Positions 15,309-24,037 of a DNA stretch of 64,000 bases are shown here, piece by piece. The position numbers were made by a program, and so were the translations under genes. Location of the stretch: assembly GCA_020634575.1 (NCBI GenBank), contig JACKBM010000011.1, positions 1 through 64,000 of the forward strand. Reading direction: 5' to 3'. A model generated the notes under the pieces. It had not been told where the DNA came from and ran no database searches. It saw only the letters and a list, made by a program, of their open reading frames with translations. Origin of the DNA: Ardenticatenales bacterium (GTDB lineage: Bacteria > Chloroflexota > Anaerolineae > Promineifilales > Promineifilaceae). The first letter of the stretch is position 1; each line of letters begins with the position of its first letter.

Positions 15309-18300
15309 TTATGACTTGATAAACGTGTTGGATTCCTGCTTTCGCAGGAATGACGACGTAGTTGTCACTGGCAGCGCAGCCACCGGCGCCGCGGGCAGCG
15401 TGCTCTCAGGGGCTGGCGGCGCATCGGCAGGCACTCTCACGATGGGCAGGAACGTATCCGTGCCTGGTGGCAGGACGCCGACGCCCAGCGCCCAGTCGTC
15501 AAAGCTGACATCGACAAAATCTTGCAGGTTGTTGGTTGCCGCCAGCTCGCCGTTGATAACCGCCGCCAGCTCCGGGCTGGCCTGTGCGGCCAGCTGCTGC
15601 CAGACGTCCAGCGCCTGGTCGACCATTGTCTGGGTGACCAGCACATCACCACCCTGATTGTTGACCAGCGCTTCCAGGCCGGGCATCAGGTTTTGCAGAG
15701 TCCGGTATGCGTCCCAGGTCAGGCCGGGATTCGACCAGGCGATGCGGGCCATCTCGTCAACGTGGGTGGCGTACAGGCTGATGTAGCGGCGGCCGGACTC
15801 GGTGCGCAGGAACAGGGCGGACAGCCCGCCCAGGATGATTTCGTCGGGGCTGTCGCCTTCGCCGGCATTTGCAGGCGTTGTTTTGTTGACTCCTCGGGAG
15901 AAGTCCAGGCAGCCGCCGCCGTCAAAGCCCAGGGCGGTGCCGTAGCCTTGCTGAAACTGGCCGGGCGCCGCCCCGATATGGTGGCGACTGCCGGGGAAGG
16001 CGTATTGCAGCCCGCCGTTCTCATCCCGGTAGGCCAGCCGGGGCGCATAATCAAAGGCGAGGCTGACCTGGTCCGGCGGCGCACTGAGGTCGGCCACAAT
16101 AATTTCCAGGGGGAAAGTCTGCAGGCCGTCGGCTGAATAGGTCAGCCGCAGCGAGTTGTCGTTCAGGGCTGTGTAGGCGATGTAGGGGGTGAGCCAGGCC
16201 TCGTTGCCCAGGACCAGATCCAGGCTGCTGATGGGACCGGCGTTGAAAACAACGGCCCGCGTGTGCCAGCTTGTGTCGCGAAAGGCGTAGTTGATGTTCT
16301 GATTGGTTGCATCGTAGTAGCCGATGGCGACGACGTCGACCAGCTCACCAGCGATGAGGCGAATATCGATGGCGATGGCGGGGAACCGGCCGGTATCCGC
16401 CCCGCCGCCATCATCAGCCAGCTCGTCATGCCAGCTGGCGCCATCCCAGGTGGCCAGGCGCAGATCGCCGCCGCCCATTTCGTAGTAGCTGACGTAAATC
16501 AGGCCGTCGAAGCTGCGGGCGCCGGCGAGTTCGTAGTTGCTGCCGAGCGGCGGCGAGACGTCGTTGGTGCTGAACTGCCAGCCAGCGCCATCGTACCAGG
16601 CCAGGCGGATGCGGCGATTGGCGCCATCGTCCCGGCTGTAGACGATGGTGGGTTGGTCGTTCCGGTCCAGCAACAGGCTAATTTCATGGCCGAGGTCGCC
16701 GACCGTCACCTCCTCAACCAGTTCAGCCTGCCAGCTGCTGCCGTCCCAGCGGCGGTAGCTGAGGCTGCGCTCCTGGGCGCTGATACTCGCCAGGCGCGGC
16801 TGGCCGTCGCTGCCATAGCGCAGGGCAGTATGGGCGCTGCCGCCGCCATTGGCCAGGACATGCTGGCCCGGCCAGCCGCTCCCGTCCCAATGGGCATAGG
16901 CGATCTCGTCCGGCACGATGTCGAAATTGTAGTAGCTGAGGCCGGGATTGATCTCGTTAAGGGCCAGCGACGGTTCCTGGTTGTCAGGGCCAGGGTGGAC
17001 CGGCCGGAATTCCCAGTTCGGCCCCCAGGTCACATATTTGAGATCCGCGAAATAGCTGTCGTAATAAGCCACATGCGCATTCCCATTACCGTCCAGCCCC
17101 AGACTGCTGAATTCACCGGTGTCTCGGGTGTCATCCAGCAGCTCAAAATCGAAGCTGGCGCCATTCCGTGTGGCCAGGAAGAGGTTGCCGGTGGCGTAGT
17201 AGCTGATAAACACCGTGTCGCTGCTGTCCAGGGCAAGACTGCTGCTGCGACCGCCTTCGCCGGGGGCAGTCACAAACTGAGTTTGCCAGCTGGTGCCGTT
17301 AAAGTAGGCATATTTCAGGGCATGATTGCCGATGTCGTAATAGCTGATTTGCGGCCGGTTGCCGCTGTTAAAGGCCAGGCTGTTGTCCAGCCCCACATTC
17401 CCGCTGCTGTCGGCGATCTGGCTGCTCCAGTTGCTGCCGTCCCAGGTGGCGTATTGCAGGCTGGCGCCATCGTAATAAGTGGCATGGAGAATGCCGTTCA
17501 GATCAAAAGCCAGCCCGTTGCGGGAGGTCGGGACGACATTCTGGGCCACCGTGACTGTGACCCAACCATTCGTGATGCGGCGGGTGTGCAGCAGTTCGCC
17601 GGTGATGATGTTGATGTGGAGGATGTGAATCTGTTGCGAGATCGGGTGCAGGGCGATGGCGCTGCTATAGCCGACGCTGGGGCCGCCATGGGCCAGTTCG
17701 CGCACCCATTGGTTGCCATCCCACAGCGCCCAGTTGAGGCTGCCCAGGTCACCACGATAGCTGATCTGGGGCCGGCCGCTGCTGTCAATGACGATGTCGC
17801 TGTCGTAACCGGTGTTTTCGCGGTCGTCGACGATACTGGTTTGCCAGACAACGCCATCCCAATGCATATAACTCAGATGGCCGAGGAAGCCGGTGAGGGC
17901 CTGATAGCTGATATGGGGGAGACCCTGCTCATCCAGAGCCAGGGAAGCCCCCAGGCCAGTCCGGCCGCGCACTTCCAGGGTCTGCGTTTGCCAATCTTCA
18001 GCCGGAGGCTGGGCCGAGGGTGTAGCGGATGGGCTGGGCGATGGCGTTGGCGTCAGGCTGGCGGCTGGCGTGGGAGTCAGGGTTGGTGTCTGGCTGGGTG
18101 TGGCCGTCGCCTGGGGCACGACGCCCTGCCGGTTGTGGACAAAAACGTCTTCGACGTTGTTGGTGTCGCTCGGCACCAGGAATTGGGATTGGGAGCTGAA
18201 GACGACGAGCTGACCGTCGCCGGAGACGGCCGGCATGAAGGAGCTGCCCAGGGCCGGGCCACCCTGCCAGGTGAGTGAGGCGAGGCTGGTGATGCCGGTG

Positions 18301-19565
18301 GCCGGCTCGTGGACGAAGACGTCGATATGGCTGGGATCGCCGGCGACCAGGTTGTTGGCCTGGGAGTAGAAGACAACCGCAGAACCGTCCGCGCTGATGT
18401 TGGGATAGTACGAGTGGCCATCGCCGGCGACGCCGCTGCTGGAGACCGAAATTTTGCGGATGCTGGTGGCGCCAGACTCATCAAAGATGCCATCGTTATC
18501 CGTGTCGCGATCATAGAAAAAGATGTCGAAGCAGTTGGACGTGAAGCAGTCTGGCAGGTCATTGGGCACCAGGTTGCTCGCCTGGGACCAGAAGGTGATG
18601 TAGCGTCCATCGGCGGAGATATCCGCGTCGCTGGAGACCTGGTTACCCTGGGTGCCGTCGTCGGCGATGGAGACGCGGTGGGTGCTGATGGCGCCTGGCT
18701 CATCGAAGATACCGTCGTTGTCTGTGTCCCGGTCGTGGACAAAGACATCGATGAAGTTGTTGGTATCGCCGGGGACGAGGTTGGAGGCCTGGGAGTTGAA
18801 GGTGACATGCCGGCCATCAGCGGAGATGGCGATATCGCTGTAGTCGACGCCGAAGTTGGCCTGGCTGCCATTGTCAGCAACTGAAACGCGGACCGTTTCG
18901 ATGGCGCCTGGCTCGTCAAAGATGCCGTCGTTGTCGGCGTCGCGGTCGTGGACGTAGACATCGGCGGCGTTGTTGGTGTCGCCCGCTTCAAGGGCGCCGC
19001 GGGTGACAAAAGCGATGTAACGGCCGTCCGCGGAGATGGCCTGTTTCTCTGAGAACCAGTTGCGCTCACTGCCATCGCTGGCGACCGAGACGCGGACGGT
19101 GGTACCTGTTTGCCGGTCGTAGACGAAGGTGTCCTTGAAACCGTTGGTGTCGGAGATCACGAGGTTGCTGGCGGCTGAGGTGAAGGCAACGTAGCGACCG
19201 TCGGCCGAGAGCGACGGTTGTTCAAAATCGCCGCTGACGCCATTGCCCTCGGCGCCATTGCTGGCGACGGAGATGCGGCTGGTCAGGCCCGTTTGCCGGT
19301 CGTGGAGAAAGACGTCCTGCACATTGTTGGTGTCATTGGCGACGAGATTGGTCGCTTCGGAGTTGAAGGCGACGTAGCGGCCGTCGGCGGAGACGCCGGC
19401 GAAGAGGGAACGGTTGTTGGCCTGGAGACCGGCCGGTCCCACCGAGACCCGCTCAATCAGCGGCGCCCCGGCCGGGGTCGCGTTGGCGCCAGGCTGGAGC
19501 AACAGCCAGAAGAGCAAGCCGGCAGCGGCAAGAAGGGCAATGAGCAGCGAAGAAGGTTTGGACAT
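15309..19565 (-). CDS. Giant secreted seven-bladed beta-propeller protein, paralogue 1
   Basis: A 1418-aa exported protein. After a signal peptide (SLLIALLAAAGLLFWLLL) come seven TolB/PD40-like blades of about 60-75 aa, each starting SADGRYVAF and passing through DTNNVQDVFVHDR. Blades 3, 4 and 5 carry a calcium-loop insertion (DxDNDGIFDE type). A Pro/Thr linker near residue 500 leads to a second repeat domain with units of about 45 aa based on HISYYD and YATWDGSNW. A helical C-terminal domain (HVDEMARIAW, NLQDFV, DDWALGVGVLPPG) and FLPIV follow. The last residues (SSFLRKQESNTFIKS) are encoded by a REP element. AGGTG precedes the ATG. Likely surface or extracellular; ligand unknown. Confidence 0.85.
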   Translation of the reverse strand: MSKPSSLLIALLAAAGLLFWLLLQPGANATPAGAPLIERVSVGPAGLQANNRSLFAGVSADGRYVAFNSEATNLVANDTNNVQDVFLHDRQTGLTSRISVASNGAEGNGVSGDFEQPSLSADGRYVAFTSAASNLVISDTNGFKDTFVYDRQTGTTVRVSVASDGSERNWFSEKQAISADGRYIAFVTRGALEAGDTNNAADVYVHDRDADNDGIFDEPGAIETVRVSVADNGSQANFGVDYSDIAISADGRHVTFNSQASNLVPGDTNNFIDVFVHDRDTDNDGIFDEPGAISTHRVSIADDGTQGNQVSSDADISADGRYITFWSQASNLVPNDLPDCFTSNCFDIFFYDRDTDNDGIFDESGATSIRKISVSSSGVAGDGHSYYPNISADGSAVVFYSQANNLVAGDPSHIDVFVHEPATGITSLASLTWQGGPALGSSFMPAVSGDGQLVVFSSQSQFLVPSDTNNVEDVFVHNRQGVVPQATATPSQTPTLTPTPAASLTPTPSPSPSATPSAQPPAEDWQTQTLEVRGRTGLGASLALDEQGLPHISYQALTGFLGHLSYMHWDGVVWQTSIVDDRENTGYDSDIVIDSSGRPQISYRGDLGSLNWALWDGNQWVRELAHGGPSVGYSSAIALHPISQQIHILHINIITGELLHTRRITNGWVTVTVAQNVVPTSRNGLAFDLNGILHATYYDGASLQYATWDGSNWSSQIADSSGNVGLDNSLAFNSGNRPQISYYDIGNHALKYAYFNGTSWQTQFVTAPGEGGRSSSLALDSSDTVFISYYATGNLFLATRNGASFDFELLDDTRDTGEFSSLGLDGNGNAHVAYYDSYFADLKYVTWGPNWEFRPVHPGPDNQEPSLALNEINPGLSYYNFDIVPDEIAYAHWDGSGWPGQHVLANGGGSAHTALRYGSDGQPRLASISAQERSLSYRRWDGSSWQAELVEEVTVGDLGHEISLLLDRNDQPTIVYSRDDGANRRIRLAWYDGAGWQFSTNDVSPPLGSNYELAGARSFDGLIYVSYYEMGGGDLRLATWDGASWHDELADDGGGADTGRFPAIAIDIRLIAGELVDVVAIGYYDATNQNINYAFRDTSWHTRAVVFNAGPISSLDLVLGNEAWLTPYIAYTALNDNSLRLTYSADGLQTFPLEIIVADLSAPPDQVSLAFDYAPRLAYRDENGGLQYAFPGSRHHIGAAPGQFQQGYGTALGFDGGGCLDFSRGVNKTTPANAGEGDSPDEIILGGLSALFLRTESGRRYISLYATHVDEMARIAWSNPGLTWDAYRTLQNLMPGLEALVNNQGGDVLVTQTMVDQALDVWQQLAAQASPELAAVINGELAATNNLQDFVDVSFDDWALGVGVLPPGTDTFLPIVRVPADAPPAPESTLPAAPVAALPVTTTSSFLRKQESNTFIKS
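15330..15354. repeat. REP-type palindrome inside the 3' end of propeller paralogue 1
   Basis: ATTCCTGC-TTTC-GCAGGAAT (15332-15351), flanked by GG and GAC, belongs to the widespread GGATTCC...GAATGAC repeat type. Related copies are at 32622, 32673 and 62768. Here it encodes the FLRKQES tail of the protein, which the paralogues lack. Confidence 0.8.
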
Positions 19566-19661
19566 AGTGCACCTCGACCAGCGAAAGAATCATTTTTCTG
19601 CGTTCGTCAATTCACTCTAGACGGTCCTCGTTTGAAAGCGCGTGTGAAGACGGGTTCGATT

Positions 19662-19693
19662 GCCGGGGCGGGTGGTTGGACGCCCGCCCCGGC
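19662..19693. terminator. Intercistronic hairpin between propeller paralogues 2 and 1
   Basis: Perfect 11-bp arms GCCGGGGCGGG (19662-19672) and CCCGCCCCGGC (19683-19693) flank a 10-nt loop. No T-run follows on either strand, so it may pause, process or stabilise the mRNA rather than terminate it. The rest of the 184-bp gap 19566-19749 shows nothing else. Confidence 0.5.
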
Positions 19694-19749
19694 GGTCTGT
19701 TAAACGGAGCCGCTGCGCCGCCGCCACTCGGGAACTGATGGCAGGGCAG

Positions 19750-22700
19750 CTACAGGCGGTGGTGGCGCTGCGCTTTGGGAATCGGCCGGGGGCGTTGTGG
19801 TTCCCGGACGGTGATCAGGGGCAGGTAAACGTTGCCGCCCGGCGGCATGACGCCGATGCCCAGGGCCCAATCGTCAAAGCTGCCGCCGACGAAATCTTGC
19901 AGGTTATTGGTGGCCGCCAGCTGGCTATTGATGACGCCGGCTAGCTCTGGGCCGGCCTGGGCGGCGATGCGTTGCCAGATATCCAGCGCCTGGTCGACCA
20001 TCGCCTGGGTGACCATGACCTCGTCACCGCTGTCATTGACCAGCGCTTCCAGGCCGGGCATCAAGTTCTGCAGGGTCAGGTAGGCGTCCCAGGCCAGCCC
20101 GGGGTCGGACCAGGCGATCCGGGCCATCTCGTCGACATGGTCGGCGTAAAGCTGGAGGTAGGCCCGGCCGCTGTCGGTGCGGGCGAAGAGGAAGCCCATG
20201 GCGCCGACCACCGCCTCGTCGGCGGTAATGGCCACGCCGCTGCTCTCTGGCCCGGCCGGGCCGCGTAGCCCGGAGAGGAGATATTCGAGCAGGAAAAGAC
20301 AATTGTTCGGGTCAAAGCCCGGCCCATCGCCCCGGAAGATGATGGTTGTGGGCACGGTGCCGATATGATGGCGGCTGCCGGGAAAGGCGTACTGCAGCTG
20401 GCCCGTTTCGCCCCGGAACGCCAGCCTGGGCGCGTAATCAAAGGCTAGGCTGACCTGATCGGGCGGGACGGCTCCCGTGAGGATGATGTCCTGGGGGAAA
20501 CTATGCAGCCCATCCACGGAATAAGCCAGCCGCAAGGAGTTGTCAGTCGCCGTTGTGTAGGCGATGTAGGGTTTGAGCCAGGAATCATTGCCGAGGATCA
20601 TGTCCAGGCTGCTGACGGCACCTGCATCGGGGACAACGACGTGGGTTTCCCAGCTGGTGTTCCGCACGCTGTAGCGGATCGTCTCGTCCGTCGCATTAAA
20701 GTAGGCGATGGCGACGACCTCGACGACCTGATCGGGGACGTAGCGCACGTCCAGGGCCAGGGCTGGGAACCGGCCGGTATCAGCGCCAGCCCCATCGTCG
20801 ACCAACTGATCCTGCCAGCTGGCGCCATTCCAGGTGGCCAGCCGCAGGTCGCCGCCGCCCATCTCGTAGTAGCTGACGTAGATGTTGTTGCGGTTGGCAA
20901 GCCTGCCGGCAGACAGTTCATAGGTGTTGCCGAGGGGCGGCGACACCATGTTGGTGCTGAACTGCCAGTTGCTCCCATCCCACTGCGCCAGGCGGATGCG
21001 CCGGCTGGCGCCATCGTTCAGGGTATAGATGATGATCGGTTGCTCGGCATCATCCAGCAAAAGTGTGACCTCGTGGCCCAGGTCACCCGTTGTGACCTCC
21101 TCAATTATTTCGGTTTGCCAATTGAAGCCGTCCCAGCGGCGATAAGTGAGGCGCTGCATTTGCTCGGTGAGGGCGGCAATGCGGGGCTGACCATCAGCGC
21201 CATAGCCCAGATCGGTGGGGACGGCGGCAGAATCGTTGACGATGCTAGGCTCATAGGACCAGGCAATATTTTCCCATGCAGAATAGACCATCTCGTCTTG
21301 TAAGCCTTCGCCATCATAGTAGCTGACACCCGGCACAGTCTGATCAAGGGCCAGCGCTGGCGCATGGAGATCAGCGCCATTGAGGACCGTCCGGAGTTCC
21401 CAGTGCGGGCCCCAGGTAAGATAGTTGAGATCGCCGTAGCGGAAATCATGATAGGCGAAATGGGGCGTGCCAGCGCTGCCCATTGCCATGTCGGCCGAGG
21501 CTCCGGACCCTAGGTTGGTGTCCAGGATTTCCAGGTCAAACCCCGCCCCATTGTTGGCGGCCAGATAAAGATCGCCTTGCAGCAGAAAACTGATCAACAG
21601 AGTGCCGCTAGCGTCGAAGGCGATCTGGGTGTGCCGGCCGCCGACACCGGCCGGATTCACCGCTTCGTTCTGCCAGGCGCCATCCTTGTAAACATGAACC
21701 ACATTGTCAGAAGCCGCATTGTAGAAACTGATGTGCGGCTGGTCGCTGTCAGAGTAGACCAGGCTGGCATAATCGCTGCCGCCGCTGGTGCTCAGCACCG
21801 GCTCAATCTGCCAGCTAAAGCCGATAAAGCGAGCGTACCAGAGGACGTTCGCCTTGAAGAAGACGACGCCTGTGTTGCCATGGCTGTCAAACGCTATGGC
21901 TGGTCGTGTGCCGGCGGACACAGAATCAGTAATGACGTTTGTGACCCAGGCCAATTCATGATAGGTGTGCTGCAGTTCCCCTGTTTGTGCGTTGTAGTGG
22001 ACAATCTCGGGATAGGTCCAGACTGGGCTGGCAGCCATCGCGATCTGATTGCCGGCGCCCGGGCTCTGGTTCACCGTCTCCCTGCTCCAGCCCACACCAT
22101 CCCAGGTCGCCAGGACCAGGCTGCCGTCCTGCGCCTGATAGCTCACCGCGGCGTGGTCGTCTGAGCGGATGACGAGGTCACTGCTGATGGCGGGCGCGCG
22201 GCCACTGTCAAGTGTGGCCGTATGCCAGATGACGCCATCCCAGTAGGTGTATTTCAATTCACTTTGGCCGTTGGCCTGTTCCTCGAAGCTGATGTGTGGG
22301 TGCCCCTGGCTGTCGACGCCAATGGCGGCGTTGACGCCGGTTGTGCCGCGCACGGCCAATGTCTGTTGCTGCCAACCTTCACCCGGTGGCTGGACCGATG
22401 GGGTCGGCGAAGGCGTTGGTGGGGGCGTGGCGGTTTGGGTAGGTGTGGGTGTGGGGGGTGTCGAGATATCGATCCAGATGAAGGCATCTTCGACGCCGTT
22501 GGTATCGCCCGGAATGAGATTGCTGGCCATGGCACTGAAGGCGATCAGCCGGCCATCCCCGGAAATCGCCGGCCGCCAGGCATGATTGTTGGCCCAGATG
22601 CCGCTGACGCCTTCTGAGATGAGACTGGTTGTCCCGGTGGCTAACTCATGGCTGAAGACCTTGTAAAAGACGGTGCCGATATCGCCCAGATTGGTGGCCA

Positions 22701-23904
22701 GGGAACTGAAGACAACCACGGAACCATCCTGATTGATGGCCGGGTTGCGCGAGTGGCCGTTGGCGCCGGCCCCAGCATCTGTCACCGAGACGCGGCGGAT
22801 GCCAGTGGCGCCGTCCTCGTCATAGATGCCATCGTCATCCGTATCCCGGTCAAAGACGAACACATCCGTGCAGTTGCTGCCGTTGCAGGCTGGCACGTCG
22901 GCGGGGACCAGGTTATTGGCATCGGAGGAAAAGGCGACGAAGCGGCCGTCGCCGGAGATGTCCGGATCATGGGAGGGGCCATTGGCCTGGGTGTTATCGT
23001 CGGCGATGGAAGCGCGGGCGGTGTTGATGGCGCCGGGCTCGTCGAAAATACCATCGTTATCCGTATCCCGGTCATGGTAAAAGATGTCGATCTGGCCGTT
23101 GGTGTCGTTGTTGACCAGGTTGGTGGCAAAGGAGGCAAAGGCGATGTGCCGGCCGTCCGCCGAGATGCTGAGATGGCTGGTATCGGTGTGATTGTTGCTC
23201 ATGGTGCCGTCGCGGGCGATGGAAACCATGGTGGAGCGGATGGCGCCGGGCTCGTCAAAAATGCCGTCGTTGTCGGTGTCGCGGTCATGGACATAGACAT
23301 CGTAGAGCGAGTTGGTGTCAGCCGGGTCCAGGCGAGAGCGAGTCAGGAAGACGACGAACCGGCCGGTTGCTGAAATATCGGGGAAATTAGCCTCAAAAGG
23401 GCCTTCGTCCCCATTCTGATCCACCGACACCCGGACAGTTGCGCCCGTCTGCCGGTCATGAACGAAGATATCAAAGGTGTTGTTGGTATCGTTCGGCACC
23501 AGGTTGCTGGCAAAAGAGGTAAAAGCAACATGGCGACCATCGGCCGAAATGGCCAGCGGCGAAAACTCGCCGGACATCTGGTTCGCCTGGCTGCCATTGC
23601 TGGCGACCGAGACCAGGCTGGTGAGACCCGTTTGCCGGTCATAGACAAAGGCGTCGCGCCGGGCGTTGGTGTCATTGGCGACCAGATTGGAAGCCTGCGA
23701 GTAAAAGGCGACGTAGCGACCATCCGCCGAGACGGCGGGGAAATCTGAGACATCGTTGGCTTCGGCGCCGTTAAACCCCTCCGATATCCGGGCGATAGCG
23801 CCACCCTCGCTCTGGGCAACGCTCTGCTTCGGAAAAAGCAACATCAGGAACAAGAGACCGGCTGCCGCCAGCAAGAGGATTAGCAACGTTAGTTTCTTTG
23901 ACAT
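19750..23904 (-). CDS. Giant secreted seven-bladed beta-propeller protein, paralogue 2
   Basis: A 1384-aa paralogue with the same order of parts as paralogue 1: signal peptide (LTLLILLLAAAGLLFLMLLF), seven PD40-like blades with calcium-loop insertions in blades 3-5 (DTDNDGIFDE twice, DTDDDGIYDE once), a Pro/Thr linker (TPTPTQTATPPPTPSP), the HISFY/WDG repeat domain and the helical C-terminal domain (HVDEMARIAWSDPGL, NLQDFVGGSFDDWALGIGV). It ends in VYLPLITV and a short Arg/Pro tail. The ATG at 23904 has GAGGT 6 nt upstream; the frame runs further upstream but that part overlaps paralogue 3 and is not coding. Secreted; function unknown. Confidence 0.85.
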   Translation of the reverse strand: MSKKLTLLILLLAAAGLLFLMLLFPKQSVAQSEGGAIARISEGFNGAEANDVSDFPAVSADGRYVAFYSQASNLVANDTNARRDAFVYDRQTGLTSLVSVASNGSQANQMSGEFSPLAISADGRHVAFTSFASNLVPNDTNNTFDIFVHDRQTGATVRVSVDQNGDEGPFEANFPDISATGRFVVFLTRSRLDPADTNSLYDVYVHDRDTDNDGIFDEPGAIRSTMVSIARDGTMSNNHTDTSHLSISADGRHIAFASFATNLVNNDTNGQIDIFYHDRDTDNDGIFDEPGAINTARASIADDNTQANGPSHDPDISGDGRFVAFSSDANNLVPADVPACNGSNCTDVFVFDRDTDDDGIYDEDGATGIRRVSVTDAGAGANGHSRNPAINQDGSVVVFSSLATNLGDIGTVFYKVFSHELATGTTSLISEGVSGIWANNHAWRPAISGDGRLIAFSAMASNLIPGDTNGVEDAFIWIDISTPPTPTPTQTATPPPTPSPTPSVQPPGEGWQQQTLAVRGTTGVNAAIGVDSQGHPHISFEEQANGQSELKYTYWDGVIWHTATLDSGRAPAISSDLVIRSDDHAAVSYQAQDGSLVLATWDGVGWSRETVNQSPGAGNQIAMAASPVWTYPEIVHYNAQTGELQHTYHELAWVTNVITDSVSAGTRPAIAFDSHGNTGVVFFKANVLWYARFIGFSWQIEPVLSTSGGSDYASLVYSDSDQPHISFYNAASDNVVHVYKDGAWQNEAVNPAGVGGRHTQIAFDASGTLLISFLLQGDLYLAANNGAGFDLEILDTNLGSGASADMAMGSAGTPHFAYHDFRYGDLNYLTWGPHWELRTVLNGADLHAPALALDQTVPGVSYYDGEGLQDEMVYSAWENIAWSYEPSIVNDSAAVPTDLGYGADGQPRIAALTEQMQRLTYRRWDGFNWQTEIIEEVTTGDLGHEVTLLLDDAEQPIIIYTLNDGASRRIRLAQWDGSNWQFSTNMVSPPLGNTYELSAGRLANRNNIYVSYYEMGGGDLRLATWNGASWQDQLVDDGAGADTGRFPALALDVRYVPDQVVEVVAIAYFNATDETIRYSVRNTSWETHVVVPDAGAVSSLDMILGNDSWLKPYIAYTTATDNSLRLAYSVDGLHSFPQDIILTGAVPPDQVSLAFDYAPRLAFRGETGQLQYAFPGSRHHIGTVPTTIIFRGDGPGFDPNNCLFLLEYLLSGLRGPAGPESSGVAITADEAVVGAMGFLFARTDSGRAYLQLYADHVDEMARIAWSDPGLAWDAYLTLQNLMPGLEALVNDSGDEVMVTQAMVDQALDIWQRIAAQAGPELAGVINSQLAATNNLQDFVGGSFDDWALGIGVMPPGGNVYLPLITVREPQRPRPIPKAQRHHRL

Positions 23905-24037
23905 GGTTACCTCGTCAACATTCAAAGGCTGACGCTGACGTGACGACGCCAGTCCGTGGCCGCAGGCAGGGCAGCTACAGGCAGGTGGTGGCGCTGGGCG
24001 TGGGGAACGGCGGTTGTTGTGGGGTCGTTGACGGTGA

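Noticed and set aside
16263..18278. A 671-codon open frame on the plus strand inside propeller paralogue 1
   Set aside because: It is antisense to a clearly repetitive coding frame; its length follows from high GC and codon bias, and its translation shows no domain.
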